Assembly: GCA_902801325.1 (NCBI GenBank)
Contig: CADCHQ010000011.1
Coordinates: forward strand, 62,001-126,000
Direction: 5' to 3'
Source: an uncultured Bacteroidales bacterium
GTDB lineage: Bacteria; Bacteroidota; Bacteroidia; Bacteroidales; Bacteroidaceae
DNA length: 64,000 nucleotides
Below, piece by piece: positions 15,846 through 24,460 of this stretch (within the stretch, counting starts at the first letter, position 1; the number at the start of each line of letters is the position of its first letter). The position numbers and the translations under genes are program-made. The notes beneath the pieces were generated by a model. That model saw only the letters and a program-made list of their open reading frames with translations, had not been told where the DNA came from and made no database searches.

Positions 15846-17777
15846 ATGAAAAAAGATATCAAAATTCTACTCATCACGTTGTTCTTTGCAATGGGCATCC
15901 ATACTGTCCAAGCACAAACTGACTATACCGACCACATCGTCAACCCCTCGTTTGAGACGGGAGACATGACGGGATGGACAATCTACGTCGAAGGTAATGT
16001 TGTTGAGGCTGGAGGCGAGCTCAATGCATGGCCAGTTTCAGACAGGCCACTTACCAATGCCGACGGAAATTATGTTATGAACTGGTACACATGGACATGG
16101 ACATGGAATGAAGCTATAGACGCAATTAGGCAGACCGTACGGGGAATGCCCACTGGAAAATACCAACTCACGGCTTTATTGGGCAGTTGGAAAGACTGGG
16201 AGGTCACGTTGGACGTCAACGGGAACAGCCTCTCTAAAACCATGACAGCCGACAACGACTATACAGGTGAAGAATTTTCCGTGAATTTTCTACTCGACGG
16301 TTCGCAAGACATGACTATAACAACCAGCGTTGTGCATGTAGGTTCCAACGTATGGGGGCCATCTTTCTTCAAGGCCGACAATTTCCGACTTATCTATTAC
16401 GGAGTTCCACTATCCCTTACAGCCCTACCCCTCCCCAATGACAATACCACGATACTCTCCGCAGGCCAATGGTACTATTACGAAGTACCTGCCACATGCA
16501 ACTATTTCTTATTCGGAAACTTGGCAAACATAGAATACACCAACGACGGCAATCAGTTTACTGAAAGTGTAAGTTCATCACCCGTCAGTCCATGCATGTC
16601 TCTCAACCCCGGACGCATATACTTCAAACCATCCGAACCAACCACATTACTTATTGCTCCCGAACGTGAAATACAACAAACAACTTTCACCGCATGTGCC
16701 CTGAATGTGGACGGATTGCCACAAAAAGTTGCATTTGTTACTCTAAACGAAGATGGTCCCGGATCGGAAGGAAGCAAACTTATTAGCCAATATTTATCAC
16801 AAAAGAGTTACGACTTTATGGGATTTAGTGAGGATTTCAATTATCACGGTTCCTTAATGACTGCTCTCTCCAACCAGTATAGTAGTGGAACCGTTAGGGC
16901 CACTCTAAGCTTAACAGACCTAAGCTTTCCCTTCGATACTGATGGGCTTAATCTGATCTGGAAGAACAGCACCACGACAGCAAGCAACGAAAGCTGGACA
17001 CGATGGAACTCTACTACCAGCACCGACGGCAACCAATATGTAAAGAAGGGATTCCGACACTATGACGTCACACTGACTGACAGCACACTCATTGACGTCT
17101 TCATCCTTCACATGGATGCCGGCGATGTACCTGATTCCCGAAATGGCCAATGGCTGCAGCTTGCCAACGCCATCAATAGCAGTTACAACAACAATCGTCC
17201 GAAAATCGTCCTGGGCGACACCAACAGCCGATGGACACGTGAAGATATCCAGACCAAGTTCTTCGATATACTTGCGAATGGATACGACCTCACCGACGCA
17301 TGGGTAGAACACTGGCGCAATGGCATCTATCCCACCACGGACATGGACGACCTCACGGACCAAAGCAATCCCTCAGACCTCAGCCGATATGAAGTTGTTG
17401 ACAAAATCATATACCTCAACCCCAAGGCCGAGGACACGCCGAAGCTCAAGGCCCTGAGCTTCCGCCTGGAGCAGGACTACACCTACGATGCAGTCAACCA
17501 CGACGGCAACACACAGCAACTGGGCGACCACCGTCCTGCTGTAGCTGAATTCATCTGCGGAAAAGTGGGAGAAATCGTTCTAATCCTTGGCGATGTTAAC
17601 AAAGACGGACAGATATCGATTGCTGACGTTACGGCACTCGTCAATATCATTTTGGGCAAGGACAACACATCGCCTTACATTTATGACCATGTTGCAGCCG
17701 ATGTCAATCAGGATGGAAGCATAAGCATTGCCGACGTCACAGCTTTAGTGAACATTATCCTTGGCAAAGAAGGCTGA
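15846..17777 (+). CDS. Secreted endonuclease/exonuclease/phosphatase-fold protein with C-terminal dockerin
   Basis: The start is the ATG at 15846 (signal peptide MKKDIKILLITLFFAMGIHTVQAQ), giving 643 residues. Residues ~30-190 form a carbohydrate-binding-like beta domain (VNPSFETGDMTGWTIY). From ~285 an endonuclease/exonuclease/phosphatase (EEP) domain follows: CALNVDGLP, the metal/catalytic motif LGDTNSRW and the terminal GDHRPAVAEF (His-Asp site). The last 60 residues carry two Ca-binding dockerin-type repeats (DVNKDGQISIADVTALVNII and DVNQDGSISIADVTALVNII). Proteins of this type may cleave phosphodiesters of nucleic acids, phospholipids or sugars; I cannot say which. It faces away from pfkA and ends in a terminator before rpsA. 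Confidence 0.82.
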   Translation: MKKDIKILLITLFFAMGIHTVQAQTDYTDHIVNPSFETGDMTGWTIYVEGNVVEAGGELNAWPVSDRPLTNADGNYVMNWYTWTWTWNEAIDAIRQTVRGMPTGKYQLTALLGSWKDWEVTLDVNGNSLSKTMTADNDYTGEEFSVNFLLDGSQDMTITTSVVHVGSNVWGPSFFKADNFRLIYYGVPLSLTALPLPNDNTTILSAGQWYYYEVPATCNYFLFGNLANIEYTNDGNQFTESVSSSPVSPCMSLNPGRIYFKPSEPTTLLIAPEREIQQTTFTACALNVDGLPQKVAFVTLNEDGPGSEGSKLISQYLSQKSYDFMGFSEDFNYHGSLMTALSNQYSSGTVRATLSLTDLSFPFDTDGLNLIWKNSTTTASNESWTRWNSTTSTDGNQYVKKGFRHYDVTLTDSTLIDVFILHMDAGDVPDSRNGQWLQLANAINSSYNNNRPKIVLGDTNSRWTREDIQTKFFDILANGYDLTDAWVEHWRNGIYPTTDMDDLTDQSNPSDLSRYEVVDKIIYLNPKAEDTPKLKALSFRLEQDYTYDAVNHDGNTQQLGDHRPAVAEFICGKVGEIVLILGDVNKDGQISIADVTALVNIILGKDNTSPYIYDHVAADVNQDGSISIADVTALVNIILGKEG

Positions 17778-17801
17778 AACCCAACATACTAATAAAAAAG
17801 T

Positions 17802-17833
17802 GGCGAACTATTTTGCCGTTCGCCGCTTTTTTT
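17802..17833 (+). terminator. Terminator downstream of the dockerin protein gene
   Basis: GGCGAAC (17802-17808) pairs with GTTCGCC (17818-17824) around a 9-base loop, followed by seven T. The loop contains the -35-like TTTG of the rpsA promoter. Confidence 0.85.
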
Positions 17834-17842
17834 GTACCTTTG
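17812..17842 (+). promoter_or_regulatory. Promoter of rpsA
   Basis: TTTG (17812-17815), N19, TACCTTTG (17835-17842): a perfect consensus match 65 bp before the rpsA ATG. It overlaps the preceding terminator. Confidence 0.85.
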
Positions 17843-17906
17843 CGCCCGAGTTTGTATCAACATAATGTCTAACTCTATTTAATTTATTAAAAAACAATTA
17901 ATTAAC

Positions 17907-19694
17907 ATGACAGATTACAAAAATGTCGCACCCCTGGAAGGTTTCGATTGGGAAGCCTATGCCAACGGTGATGCAAGCAACGGCGTGAGCCGCGATGCAC
18001 AAGAGAGCGCCTATGAAAGCTCGCTGAACAAAATTGACGACCATAAGGTCGTAGACGGAACCGTTATCTCTATCAACAAGCGCGAAGTTGTTGTCAACAT
18101 CGGCTCAAAGAGCGACGGTATTATCCCCGCAGGCGAATTCCGCTACAATCCCGACCTGAAGGTTGGTGACACCGTTGAGGTTTACATCGAAAACCAAGAG
18201 GACAAGAAGGGTCAACTGATTCTCTCTCACAAGAAGGCTCGTGCAAGCCGTTCTTGGGACCGCGTCAACGAGGCCATGGAGAAAGAAGAAATCATCAAGG
18301 GCTTTATCAAGTGCCGCACAAAGGGTGGTATGATCGTCGACGTATTCGGCATCGAAGCATTCCTTCCCGGAAGTCAGATTGATGTTAAGCCCATCCGCGA
18401 CTACGACATATTCGTTGGCAAGACGATGGAGTTTAAGGTTGTGAAGATCAACCAAGAGTACAAGAACGTCGTTGTTAGCCACAAGGCTCTCATCGAGGCC
18501 GAGCTCGAGGCTCAGAAGCAAGAGATTATGGGCCGTCTGGAAAAGGGACAGGTTCTGGAAGGTACCGTCAAGAACATCACCTCTTATGGCGTATTCGTCG
18601 ACCTGGGTGGCGTAGACGGTCTCATCCACATCACCGACCTCAGCTGGGGCCGCGTAAGCGATCCCCACGAAATCGTTGAACTTGACAGCAAGATCAACGT
18701 CGTTATTCTCGACTTTGACAACGAGAAGAAGCGCATTGCACTGGGTCTGAAGCAATTGACCCCACATCCTTGGGATGCTCTCGATCCCAACCTGAAGGTT
18801 GGCGACCACGTAAAGGGCAAGGTTGTCGTTATGGCCGACTACGGAGCATTCGTAGAGATTGCTCCCGGTGTTGAAGGTCTCATCCATGTTAGTGAGATGA
18901 GCTGGAGCCAGCACCTGCGCAGCGCTCAAGACTTCATGAAGGTAGGCGATGAGGTAGAAGCCGTTATCCTTACCCTCAACCGCGAAGAGCGCAAGATGTC
19001 TTTGGGCATCAAGCAACTGAAGGAAGATCCTTGGTTGAACATCGAGGAGAAGTATCCTGTAGGCTCTAAGCACACCGCTCGCGTTCGCAACTTCACCAAC
19101 TTCGGTATCTTCGTAGAAATCGAAGAAGGCGTAGACGGACTCATCCACATCAGCGACCTCAGCTGGACCAAGAAGATTAAGCACCCCAGCGAGTTCACCC
19201 AGATTGGTGCTGAACTTGAGGTTTGTGTACTGGAGATTGACAAGGCCAACCGCCGTCTCAGCCTCGGTCACAAGCAACTGGAGGAGAATCCTTGGGATGT
19301 ATTCGAGACCATTTTCACCGTTGACTCTGTTCACGAAGGCACCATCACCGAGATGCTCGACAAGGGTGCTGTAGTTCAGCTGGAGTATGGTGTTGAAGGC
19401 TTTGCCACTCCTAAGCACCTCGTTAAGGAGGATGGCAGTCAGGCTCAACTCAATGAGAAGCTGGAGTTCAAGGTAATTGAGTTCAATAAGGACAACAAGC
19501 GCATCATCCTCAGCCACAGCCGCATCTACGAAGATGCACAGCGTGCTGCTGCACGTGACGCCAAGAAGGAAAAGGCTCCACGCGCTAAGAAGGCTGCCGA
19601 CACGCCTGCTATCCAAAACCAGGCTGCCAGCACCACACTGGGTGACATTGATGCTTTGGCAGAACTCAAAGCTAAGATGGAAGGCGAGAACTAA
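17907..19694 (+). CDS. rpsA: 30S ribosomal protein S1
   Basis: This 595-residue protein has six S1 RNA-binding domains (roughly 50-115, 130-197, 215-283, 300-368, 385-455 and 470-535). Repeated signatures such as GVFVDLGGVDGLIHITDLSW, GAFVEIAPGVEGLIHVSEMS and GIFVEIEEGVDGLIHISDLS mark them. The acidic N-terminus and Ala/Lys-rich C-terminal tail are as usual for Bacteroidetes S1. It helps bind mRNA to the 30S subunit, in a phylum whose genes mostly lack Shine-Dalgarno sites. It has its own strong promoter and a terminator (19711-19746). Confidence 0.97.
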   Translation: MTDYKNVAPLEGFDWEAYANGDASNGVSRDAQESAYESSLNKIDDHKVVDGTVISINKREVVVNIGSKSDGIIPAGEFRYNPDLKVGDTVEVYIENQEDKKGQLILSHKKARASRSWDRVNEAMEKEEIIKGFIKCRTKGGMIVDVFGIEAFLPGSQIDVKPIRDYDIFVGKTMEFKVVKINQEYKNVVVSHKALIEAELEAQKQEIMGRLEKGQVLEGTVKNITSYGVFVDLGGVDGLIHITDLSWGRVSDPHEIVELDSKINVVILDFDNEKKRIALGLKQLTPHPWDALDPNLKVGDHVKGKVVVMADYGAFVEIAPGVEGLIHVSEMSWSQHLRSAQDFMKVGDEVEAVILTLNREERKMSLGIKQLKEDPWLNIEEKYPVGSKHTARVRNFTNFGIFVEIEEGVDGLIHISDLSWTKKIKHPSEFTQIGAELEVCVLEIDKANRRLSLGHKQLEENPWDVFETIFTVDSVHEGTITEMLDKGAVVQLEYGVEGFATPKHLVKEDGSQAQLNEKLEFKVIEFNKDNKRIILSHSRIYEDAQRAAARDAKKEKAPRAKKAADTPAIQNQAASTTLGDIDALAELKAKMEGEN

Positions 19695-19710
19695 TCTCCC
19701 TAATTTCCTA

Positions 19711-19746
19711 AAGGAAAAGGCGCGCAATATCTGCGTGCCTTTTCTC
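19711..19746 (+). terminator. Terminator of rpsA
   Basis: AAAAGGC-GCGC pairs with GCG-GCCTTTT across a short loop, ending in TTTTCTCTTT; it sits just before the rnz start. Confidence 0.75.
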
Positions 19747-19756
19747 TTTAAAAACC

Positions 19757-20686
19757 ATGGAACCACTCGAATTACATATCATAGGATGCGGCAGCGCTAA
19801 CCCCACACAACGTCATCGCCCTGCCTGTCAAGTACTTTCAACCCGCGGCAAGCTATTTATGATTGACTGCGGCGAAGGCACACAAGAACGCTTTGCCAAA
19901 AAAGGACTCAGCATGAAACGTGTGGGACACATCTTCATATCCCACACTCATGGCGACCATTGTCTGGGACTGCCAGGACTTATCTGTACAATGAGTCTTT
20001 TAGGTCGAACCGCCCAACTCCACATACACGGCCCCAAAGAATTAGAAGCCTTCCTGCAATCAGCCACAGAACTATTTTGCCCCAACCTTGAGTTTGAGGT
20101 CATATTCCATGCTGTAGACACACGGAAGCATCAGATTATTCACGAAGACAAAAGCATAGAAGTGTGGAGTCTTCCCTTATGTCATCGTGTTCCATGCTGT
20201 GGTTTCCTCTTCCGTGAGAAACCAAGCCTCCCACATATCCGTCGCGACATGATAGACATGTATGAGATTCCCATCAGCCAGATCAACAACATCAAAGCTG
20301 GTATGGACTGGACTCTTCCCGACGGAACCATAGTACCAAACGAGAATTTGGTTACGCCCCCTACCCCACCACGCAGCTTCGCTTACTGCAGCGACACCAC
20401 GCCATTACCTTCGCTCGTCCCAATGATAAAGGATGTGGATTTGCTTTTCCACGAAGCCACATTCGACCAAGAAAACGAATTCAGAGCACGACAGACCTAT
20501 CACAGTACAACTTTGGAAGCGGCGGGAATAGCGAAGGAAGCCCACGTTGGTCAGTTGTGCATCGGACACTATTCCTCTCGCATGCGTGATGAAGAGAAGA
20601 TGTTACGTGAAGCTCGTTCAATTTTCCCCAATACGGTCTTGGCAGACGAAGGGAAAAGCATCATAATCACTCCTGCAACGACATAA
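19757..20686 (+). CDS. rnz: Ribonuclease Z
   Basis: This 309-residue metallo-beta-lactamase-fold nuclease trims tRNA 3' ends. The zinc-binding motif SHTHGDHCLGLPGL (about residues 62-75) is intact, as are the later ligand segments CSDTTP and HEATF and the C-terminal IGHYSSR. Because none of the tRNA genes in this window encodes CCA, RNase Z cleavage followed by CCA addition is the expected maturation route. It starts 62 bases after rpsA, downstream of the rpsA terminator. Confidence 0.95.
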   Translation: MEPLELHIIGCGSANPTQRHRPACQVLSTRGKLFMIDCGEGTQERFAKKGLSMKRVGHIFISHTHGDHCLGLPGLICTMSLLGRTAQLHIHGPKELEAFLQSATELFCPNLEFEVIFHAVDTRKHQIIHEDKSIEVWSLPLCHRVPCCGFLFREKPSLPHIRRDMIDMYEIPISQINNIKAGMDWTLPDGTIVPNENLVTPPTPPRSFAYCSDTTPLPSLVPMIKDVDLLFHEATFDQENEFRARQTYHSTTLEAAGIAKEAHVGQLCIGHYSSRMRDEEKMLREARSIFPNTVLADEGKSIIITPATT

Positions 20687-20718
20687 TAAGAGAAAAATTG
20701 CAATAAAAAGCAAAAAAA

Positions 20719-20750
20719 TTTGGAAGGAAAGAAAAAAACACATATCTTTG
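20719..20750 (+). promoter_or_regulatory. Promoter of the 20784 gene
   Basis: TTTG (20719-20722), N20, TATCTTTG (20743-20750). A transcript starting about 7 bp later makes the ATG at 20784 more likely than the one at 20763. Confidence 0.8.
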
Positions 20751-20783
20751 CTTTCGTAAACTATGTGCTACACATATAAAGAC

Positions 20784-21089
20784 ATGATAAAGAAACTGCA
20801 AATAATCGCGCTTAGCCTCCTCTTGATAGGTGCTCCCATCGGTTTGATGGCACAAAGCGAGCGTGACGACATCGAAACCGAGATGTCGGCAGTAACTTTG
20901 TCATTCAATGGTAGCAAAGTACATGTAACTGGGGCTGAAGGTGAAACGCTTGAAGTATATAACCTGACCGGTGTAAAAGTTGCAACCATTCGTATCGACA
21001 GCAATGACAAGACGCTTTCACTGAATCTGCAACGCGGCTGTTATATCCTGAAAGTCGGGAAAGTAGTTCGTAAAATTTCTATTCGTTAA
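20784..21089 (+). CDS. Signal peptide plus T9SS sorting domain protein without cargo
   Basis: Starting at the ATG at 20784 the product is 101 residues: a signal peptide (MIKKLQIIALSLLLIG...LMAQ), a 15-residue acidic linker, then one beta-sandwich that looks like a T9SS type-A C-terminal domain (LEVYNLTGVKVAT...LNLQRGCYILKVGKVVRKISIR). T9SS domains normally follow a large cargo, but nothing lies between leader and domain here. It has its own promoter and ends 12 bp before an L,D-transpeptidase gene. It could be a decoy or regulator of sorting, a small surface protein, or the remnant of a larger gene. An ATG at 20763 is an unlikely alternative. Confidence 0.75.
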   Translation: MIKKLQIIALSLLLIGAPIGLMAQSERDDIETEMSAVTLSFNGSKVHVTGAEGETLEVYNLTGVKVATIRIDSNDKTLSLNLQRGCYILKVGKVVRKISIR

Positions 21090-21101
21090 ATTACGCGCCC
21101 C

Positions 21102-22655
21102 ATGCGTCGCGTTTTTTTTCTAATCACATCCTTTTCCTTATTATTATTTATCTGGGCTTGTGGTCGCAGGTCTGGCGTTTCGCGCATGCTTGATATTGAT
21201 GACCTAAAACAATGGATCAATCCAGAATACGTCATCAATGCTTCATCCATTAACAAGGAAGTGCAGAAACAGGCTGGGAAAATGCCGAATCGCATGTATG
21301 CCGATGCCTATTCAAAGAAATATTATGATAAAGGCAATCCCTTCGTGTGGGCTAACCGCATGGGCATCAGTCTTGAAGCCGATACTTTATTAAACTATCT
21401 TTCACAGACCGAAGACTTAGGTCTTAGTCACAATGCATTTAATGCCGACACTATCAGTAGTTTGCTCCAGCAGCTGCGTAAGCATGACTTTACAAACGCG
21501 AACACAGATCAATTGACAGGCAGACTCGAATACTTGCTTACCCGCGCCTATCTTCGTTATGCCTGCGGACAGCGATACGGCTATCTACATCCCCGACACC
21601 TGATGAATCATCTGCTTGTCGATGCACCAGATCCTGGCGAGACAAGGACTACTGTTGCTTACCGACAGATATATGACCAACGTTCCGAAGAGGTAAGTGA
21701 CAGTTTCATACATCATGCACTCGAGCAGGTACGCCATCATCGTATGTCAGCCTTTCTCTCAGAGATACAACCTACTGACACTCTTTTCCGACGTATGCAA
21801 TCGGAATACATTCGTGCTAAGCAATCGGGCGACACCTCTCGCACACGCTTGGCACGCATCAACATGGAACGCGCTCGTTGGCGCTATCCACATCCCACTA
21901 GTGGACGATACATCTGGGTAAACCTCGCTGCACAAGAACTAACGGCGGTTGACACGCAACGCGACACTATGACAACCATGCGTGTATGTTGTGGCAACGC
22001 CTCACACAAGACTCCCCTACTCCATAGTGCCATTAATCATGTCGAACTGAATCCTTATTGGGTTATTCCACAAACCATTGTGAGGAAGGAGATTGTGCCT
22101 CGTCATGTGGGCGACAGTGCTTATTACGCACGAAACAACTACCATGCAATCAATAAGGAAACCAAGCAGGTGGTAAATCCCAGATGGTTGTCTGCTGCCG
22201 ACTTGCGCAGTGGACGTTATACACTAAGGCAGGAAAGAGGAGCCGGAAACTCTTTGGGACGTATCATTTTCCGTTTTCCCAACAACTTCTCGGTATATCT
22301 TCATGACACCAATAACAAAGGAGCCTTCCAACGTGCCGACCGAGCCGTCAGTCACGGTTGTATACGCGTAGAACGGCCACTCGACCTGGCTCTTTTCTTC
22401 ATTGACAATCCAACTCCACTCTATATCGATCGCATCCGCATTGCCGTTGGCCTGCAACCTCTCTCTGAGCAGGGCAAAGCATGGCAAGAAAACAATCCCG
22501 ATGCGAAACCGATGAACAGTATTGGGTATTCGGGTTCAATACCCGTATGGCTTGATTACTGGACACTATATCCGTCACCGCAAGGTTCACTGCAATCCTT
22601 CTCTGACAAGTATGGTTACGACAAGGAGTTGGAAAAAGAATTAAATCGAATATAA
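21102..22655 (+). CDS. L,D-transpeptidase (YcbB/YkuD type) lipoprotein
   Basis: The 517-residue product starts with a lipoprotein-like leader (MRRVFFLITSFSLLLFIWAC). An N-terminal scaffold domain is followed by a YkuD catalytic domain (about residues 265-440) with the motif HDTNNKGAFQ and the active-site SHGCIRVERP; the Cys is the nucleophile. It is of the long YcbB (LdtD) class that makes 3-3 peptidoglycan cross-links or attaches proteins to peptidoglycan. It follows the small T9SS-domain gene by 12 bp and precedes the ECF sigma gene by 31 bp, so the set may be one transcript. Confidence 0.9.
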   Translation: MRRVFFLITSFSLLLFIWACGRRSGVSRMLDIDDLKQWINPEYVINASSINKEVQKQAGKMPNRMYADAYSKKYYDKGNPFVWANRMGISLEADTLLNYLSQTEDLGLSHNAFNADTISSLLQQLRKHDFTNANTDQLTGRLEYLLTRAYLRYACGQRYGYLHPRHLMNHLLVDAPDPGETRTTVAYRQIYDQRSEEVSDSFIHHALEQVRHHRMSAFLSEIQPTDTLFRRMQSEYIRAKQSGDTSRTRLARINMERARWRYPHPTSGRYIWVNLAAQELTAVDTQRDTMTTMRVCCGNASHKTPLLHSAINHVELNPYWVIPQTIVRKEIVPRHVGDSAYYARNNYHAINKETKQVVNPRWLSAADLRSGRYTLRQERGAGNSLGRIIFRFPNNFSVYLHDTNNKGAFQRADRAVSHGCIRVERPLDLALFFIDNPTPLYIDRIRIAVGLQPLSEQGKAWQENNPDAKPMNSIGYSGSIPVWLDYWTLYPSPQGSLQSFSDKYGYDKELEKELNRI

Positions 22656-22686
22656 ACCTTTTCTTATTATATACATCTAATAGGAG

Positions 22687-23232
22687 ATGACTACCATCGA
22701 CGAGAAAGTACTCATTGCACAATTACAAGACGAGACGACACGGACTGCCGCCTTTACCACGCTAGTCGATGCCTATAAGGAACCTCTATATTGGCAGATC
22801 CGTCGCATGGTACTCAATCACGACGATGCCGATGATGTGCTTCAAAACACATTCATAAAAGTATGGACAGGTTTATCCTCATTCCGAGGCGAAAGCAAAC
22901 TCAGCACTTGGCTCTATCGCATTGCCACCAATGAGACCCTGAACTTCCTGGATCGGCAGAAGCGAATGACAGTAAGTATTGATGATGAGAATCATGTTGC
23001 AGCAACCCTTCAAAGCGACGCTTATTTCGATGGCGATGAGACTCAGGCACAACTGCAAGAAGCCATAGGAAAGCTCCCTGCCAAACAGCGTCAGGTATTC
23101 ATGCTGAAGTACTATGATGAGATGAAATATGAGGATATGAGTCAGATATTGAAAACAAGTGTTGGAGCCCTGAAAGCCTCGTACCATCATGCCGTAAAAA
23201 AAATATGTGACTTTTTTGATCAAAACGATTAA
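22687..23232 (+). CDS. ECF RNA polymerase sigma factor
   Basis: This 181-residue sigma-70 family protein has region 2 (DADDVLQNTFIKVWTGLSSFRGESKLSTWLYRIATN) and region 4 (LPAKQRQVFMLKYYDEMKYEDMSQIL, helix-turn-helix) and nothing else, as in ECF sigmas. A purine-rich AGGAG precedes the ATG by a few bases, unusual in this phylum. The next two genes encode a short membrane-anchored protein and a Spy/CpxP-like periplasmic protein, so the module probably responds to envelope stress. Confidence 0.93.
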   Translation: MTTIDEKVLIAQLQDETTRTAAFTTLVDAYKEPLYWQIRRMVLNHDDADDVLQNTFIKVWTGLSSFRGESKLSTWLYRIATNETLNFLDRQKRMTVSIDDENHVAATLQSDAYFDGDETQAQLQEAIGKLPAKQRQVFMLKYYDEMKYEDMSQILKTSVGALKASYHHAVKKICDFFDQND

Positions 23233-23274
23233 ACCATTTATATTACACCCTATCTAACAATACAAAGGAACACT

Positions 23275-23625
23275 ATGATGACGAAAGAAGAAACAAGGAT
23301 TCACGAACTCGAAGGACAGCAGAACCCCTTCCGCGTTCCCGAAGGCTACTTCGAGAATTTCAACGAACGTCTGCTGGCTCGTCTGCCTCAGCAGCAACAG
23401 CCTCGCAAGGTTGTTCGCCTGATGCCTCGTGTATGGCGCTATGCCGCTGCCATTGTTGTTGTGCTTGGTGTCGGTTCCGCGCTTTACTTTAACCACAAGA
23501 CCACCGCTCCATCCTACGCCTATAACGAGGAGGCCGCACAGGAAGAGTACTACAACCAGGTACTCGACTACGCTATGGTCGACAACATGGAGATTGCTGC
23601 CTATCTAACCGAAGCTGATTATTAA
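23275..23625 (+). CDS. Short single-pass membrane protein, probable anti-sigma-type partner
   Basis: The 116-residue product has a cytoplasmic N-terminus with the motif NPFRVPEGYFENFNERLLARL, common in Bacteroidetes proteins next to ECF sigma genes, one membrane helix (about residues 60-78) and a short acidic periplasmic tail rich in Glu/Tyr. I see no zinc anti-sigma (HxxxCxxC) motif. Position 42 bp after the sigma gene suggests it holds or modulates the sigma factor, but that is inference from context. Confidence 0.75.
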   Translation: MMTKEETRIHELEGQQNPFRVPEGYFENFNERLLARLPQQQQPRKVVRLMPRVWRYAAAIVVVLGVGSALYFNHKTTAPSYAYNEEAAQEEYYNQVLDYAMVDNMEIAAYLTEADY

Positions 23626-23630
23626 GAGAT

Positions 23631-24080
23631 ATGAAAAGGATACTGACAAGTCTTGTACTAATTTTGTTTTTGAGCCTGTCTGTACAAGCTCAAGACAACA
23701 AGCAACCTAAATTCAATCCCAATGAATTCAAGGTTATGATGGAACGCTACATTGCCCAAAAGGCAGGACTCTCACCCAGCGAAAGCGAAAAGGTATTCCC
23801 CATCTTCCATGAGATGAAGGCCAAGCAGCGCGATTTGATGTACAGAGAGAACAAACTGAAGCGTAGCGTTGGCTTTAACGAGCCTGATAAGACCTACCAA
23901 AATGCCCTCATCAAGATTCTGGACATGCATGAGGAAGCAGCCAACATTGAAGAGACTTACTACAAGAAGATGTGCAAGGTGATTCCCGCCAAGAAAGTGT
24001 ACGCCATCATGTATGCCGACGGAGAATTCCACCGCGAGATGTTACAACGATTTACACGTCCAAGAGACAACAGAAACTAA
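23631..24080 (+). CDS. Spy/CpxP-like periplasmic protein
   Basis: This 149-residue protein has a signal peptide (MKRILTSLVLILFLSLSVQAQ) and a long-helix body rich in Lys/Glu. FKVMMERYIAQKAGLSPSESEKVFPIFHEMKAKQRDL resembles the LTxF-type helices of Spy/CpxP proteins, which act as periplasmic chaperones or stress sensors. It is the last gene of the ECF module, 5 bp after the membrane protein gene. Confidence 0.75.
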   Translation: MKRILTSLVLILFLSLSVQAQDNKQPKFNPNEFKVMMERYIAQKAGLSPSESEKVFPIFHEMKAKQRDLMYRENKLKRSVGFNEPDKTYQNALIKILDMHEEAANIEETYYKKMCKVIPAKKVYAIMYADGEFHREMLQRFTRPRDNRN

Positions 24081-24454
24081 AGACCGTAAAAAGACAGATA
24101 TATCCCGTCATGGGAACCTCCCACCTTCCAAAGTTACTTTTTTTATATATGTTGCTTTGTTGTATTTCCCGGCTTTGGAGTGGTTTTAAGGGGGGTTCCC
24201 TTTTTTTATTGCCTAAAGGTTAAAGGCAAAAGACAAAGATCTAGAAATAAAATAATAAAGGAAGGCTAAAGACTGAGGACACTCACCCCTTGTCTTTAGC
24301 CTTCTTTTTTTTCCTTTAAGGTTTATATCCGCCGCCTGTACATCTTTTGCCGTTCGTCTGCGCTGCTTATGTTCATCATCTGCCGAGCCTAGGTTCGTTG
24401 TTCGTCGAACCTAGGTTTAAGGGTTGCCGAACCTAGGTTCAATGACTATCGAAC
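24081..24454. other. Convergent intergenic region, 374 bp
   Basis: This region lies between the Spy-like gene and mazG. It contains a strong terminator (24261-24312) and the 22-bp-period array C (24386-24460). The bases between (24081-24260) show no gene. Confidence 0.6.
24261..24312 (+). terminator. Terminator of the ECF sigma module
   Basis: GAAGGCTAAAGAC (24261-24273) pairs perfectly with GTCTTTAGCCTTC (24292-24304), followed by eight T. Confidence 0.9.
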
Positions 24455-24460
24455 CTATGC
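24386..24460. repeat. 22-bp-period palindromic array, locus C (4 units)
   Basis: Cores CCTAGG at 24388, 24410 and 24432 and CCTATG at 24454 are exactly 22 bp apart; the fullest arm is CGAACCTAGGTTC. The last core contains the mazG stop codon. Confidence 0.85.

Noticed and set aside
18105..19766. 553-codon open frame on the minus strand
   Set aside because: Antisense to rpsA; its Leu/Val/Asn-rich text mirrors the S1 repeats.
24386..24460. CRISPR-like repeat array
   Set aside because: Units are palindromic and degenerate, there is no constant repeat of 24 bases or more with unique spacers, and no cas genes are present.
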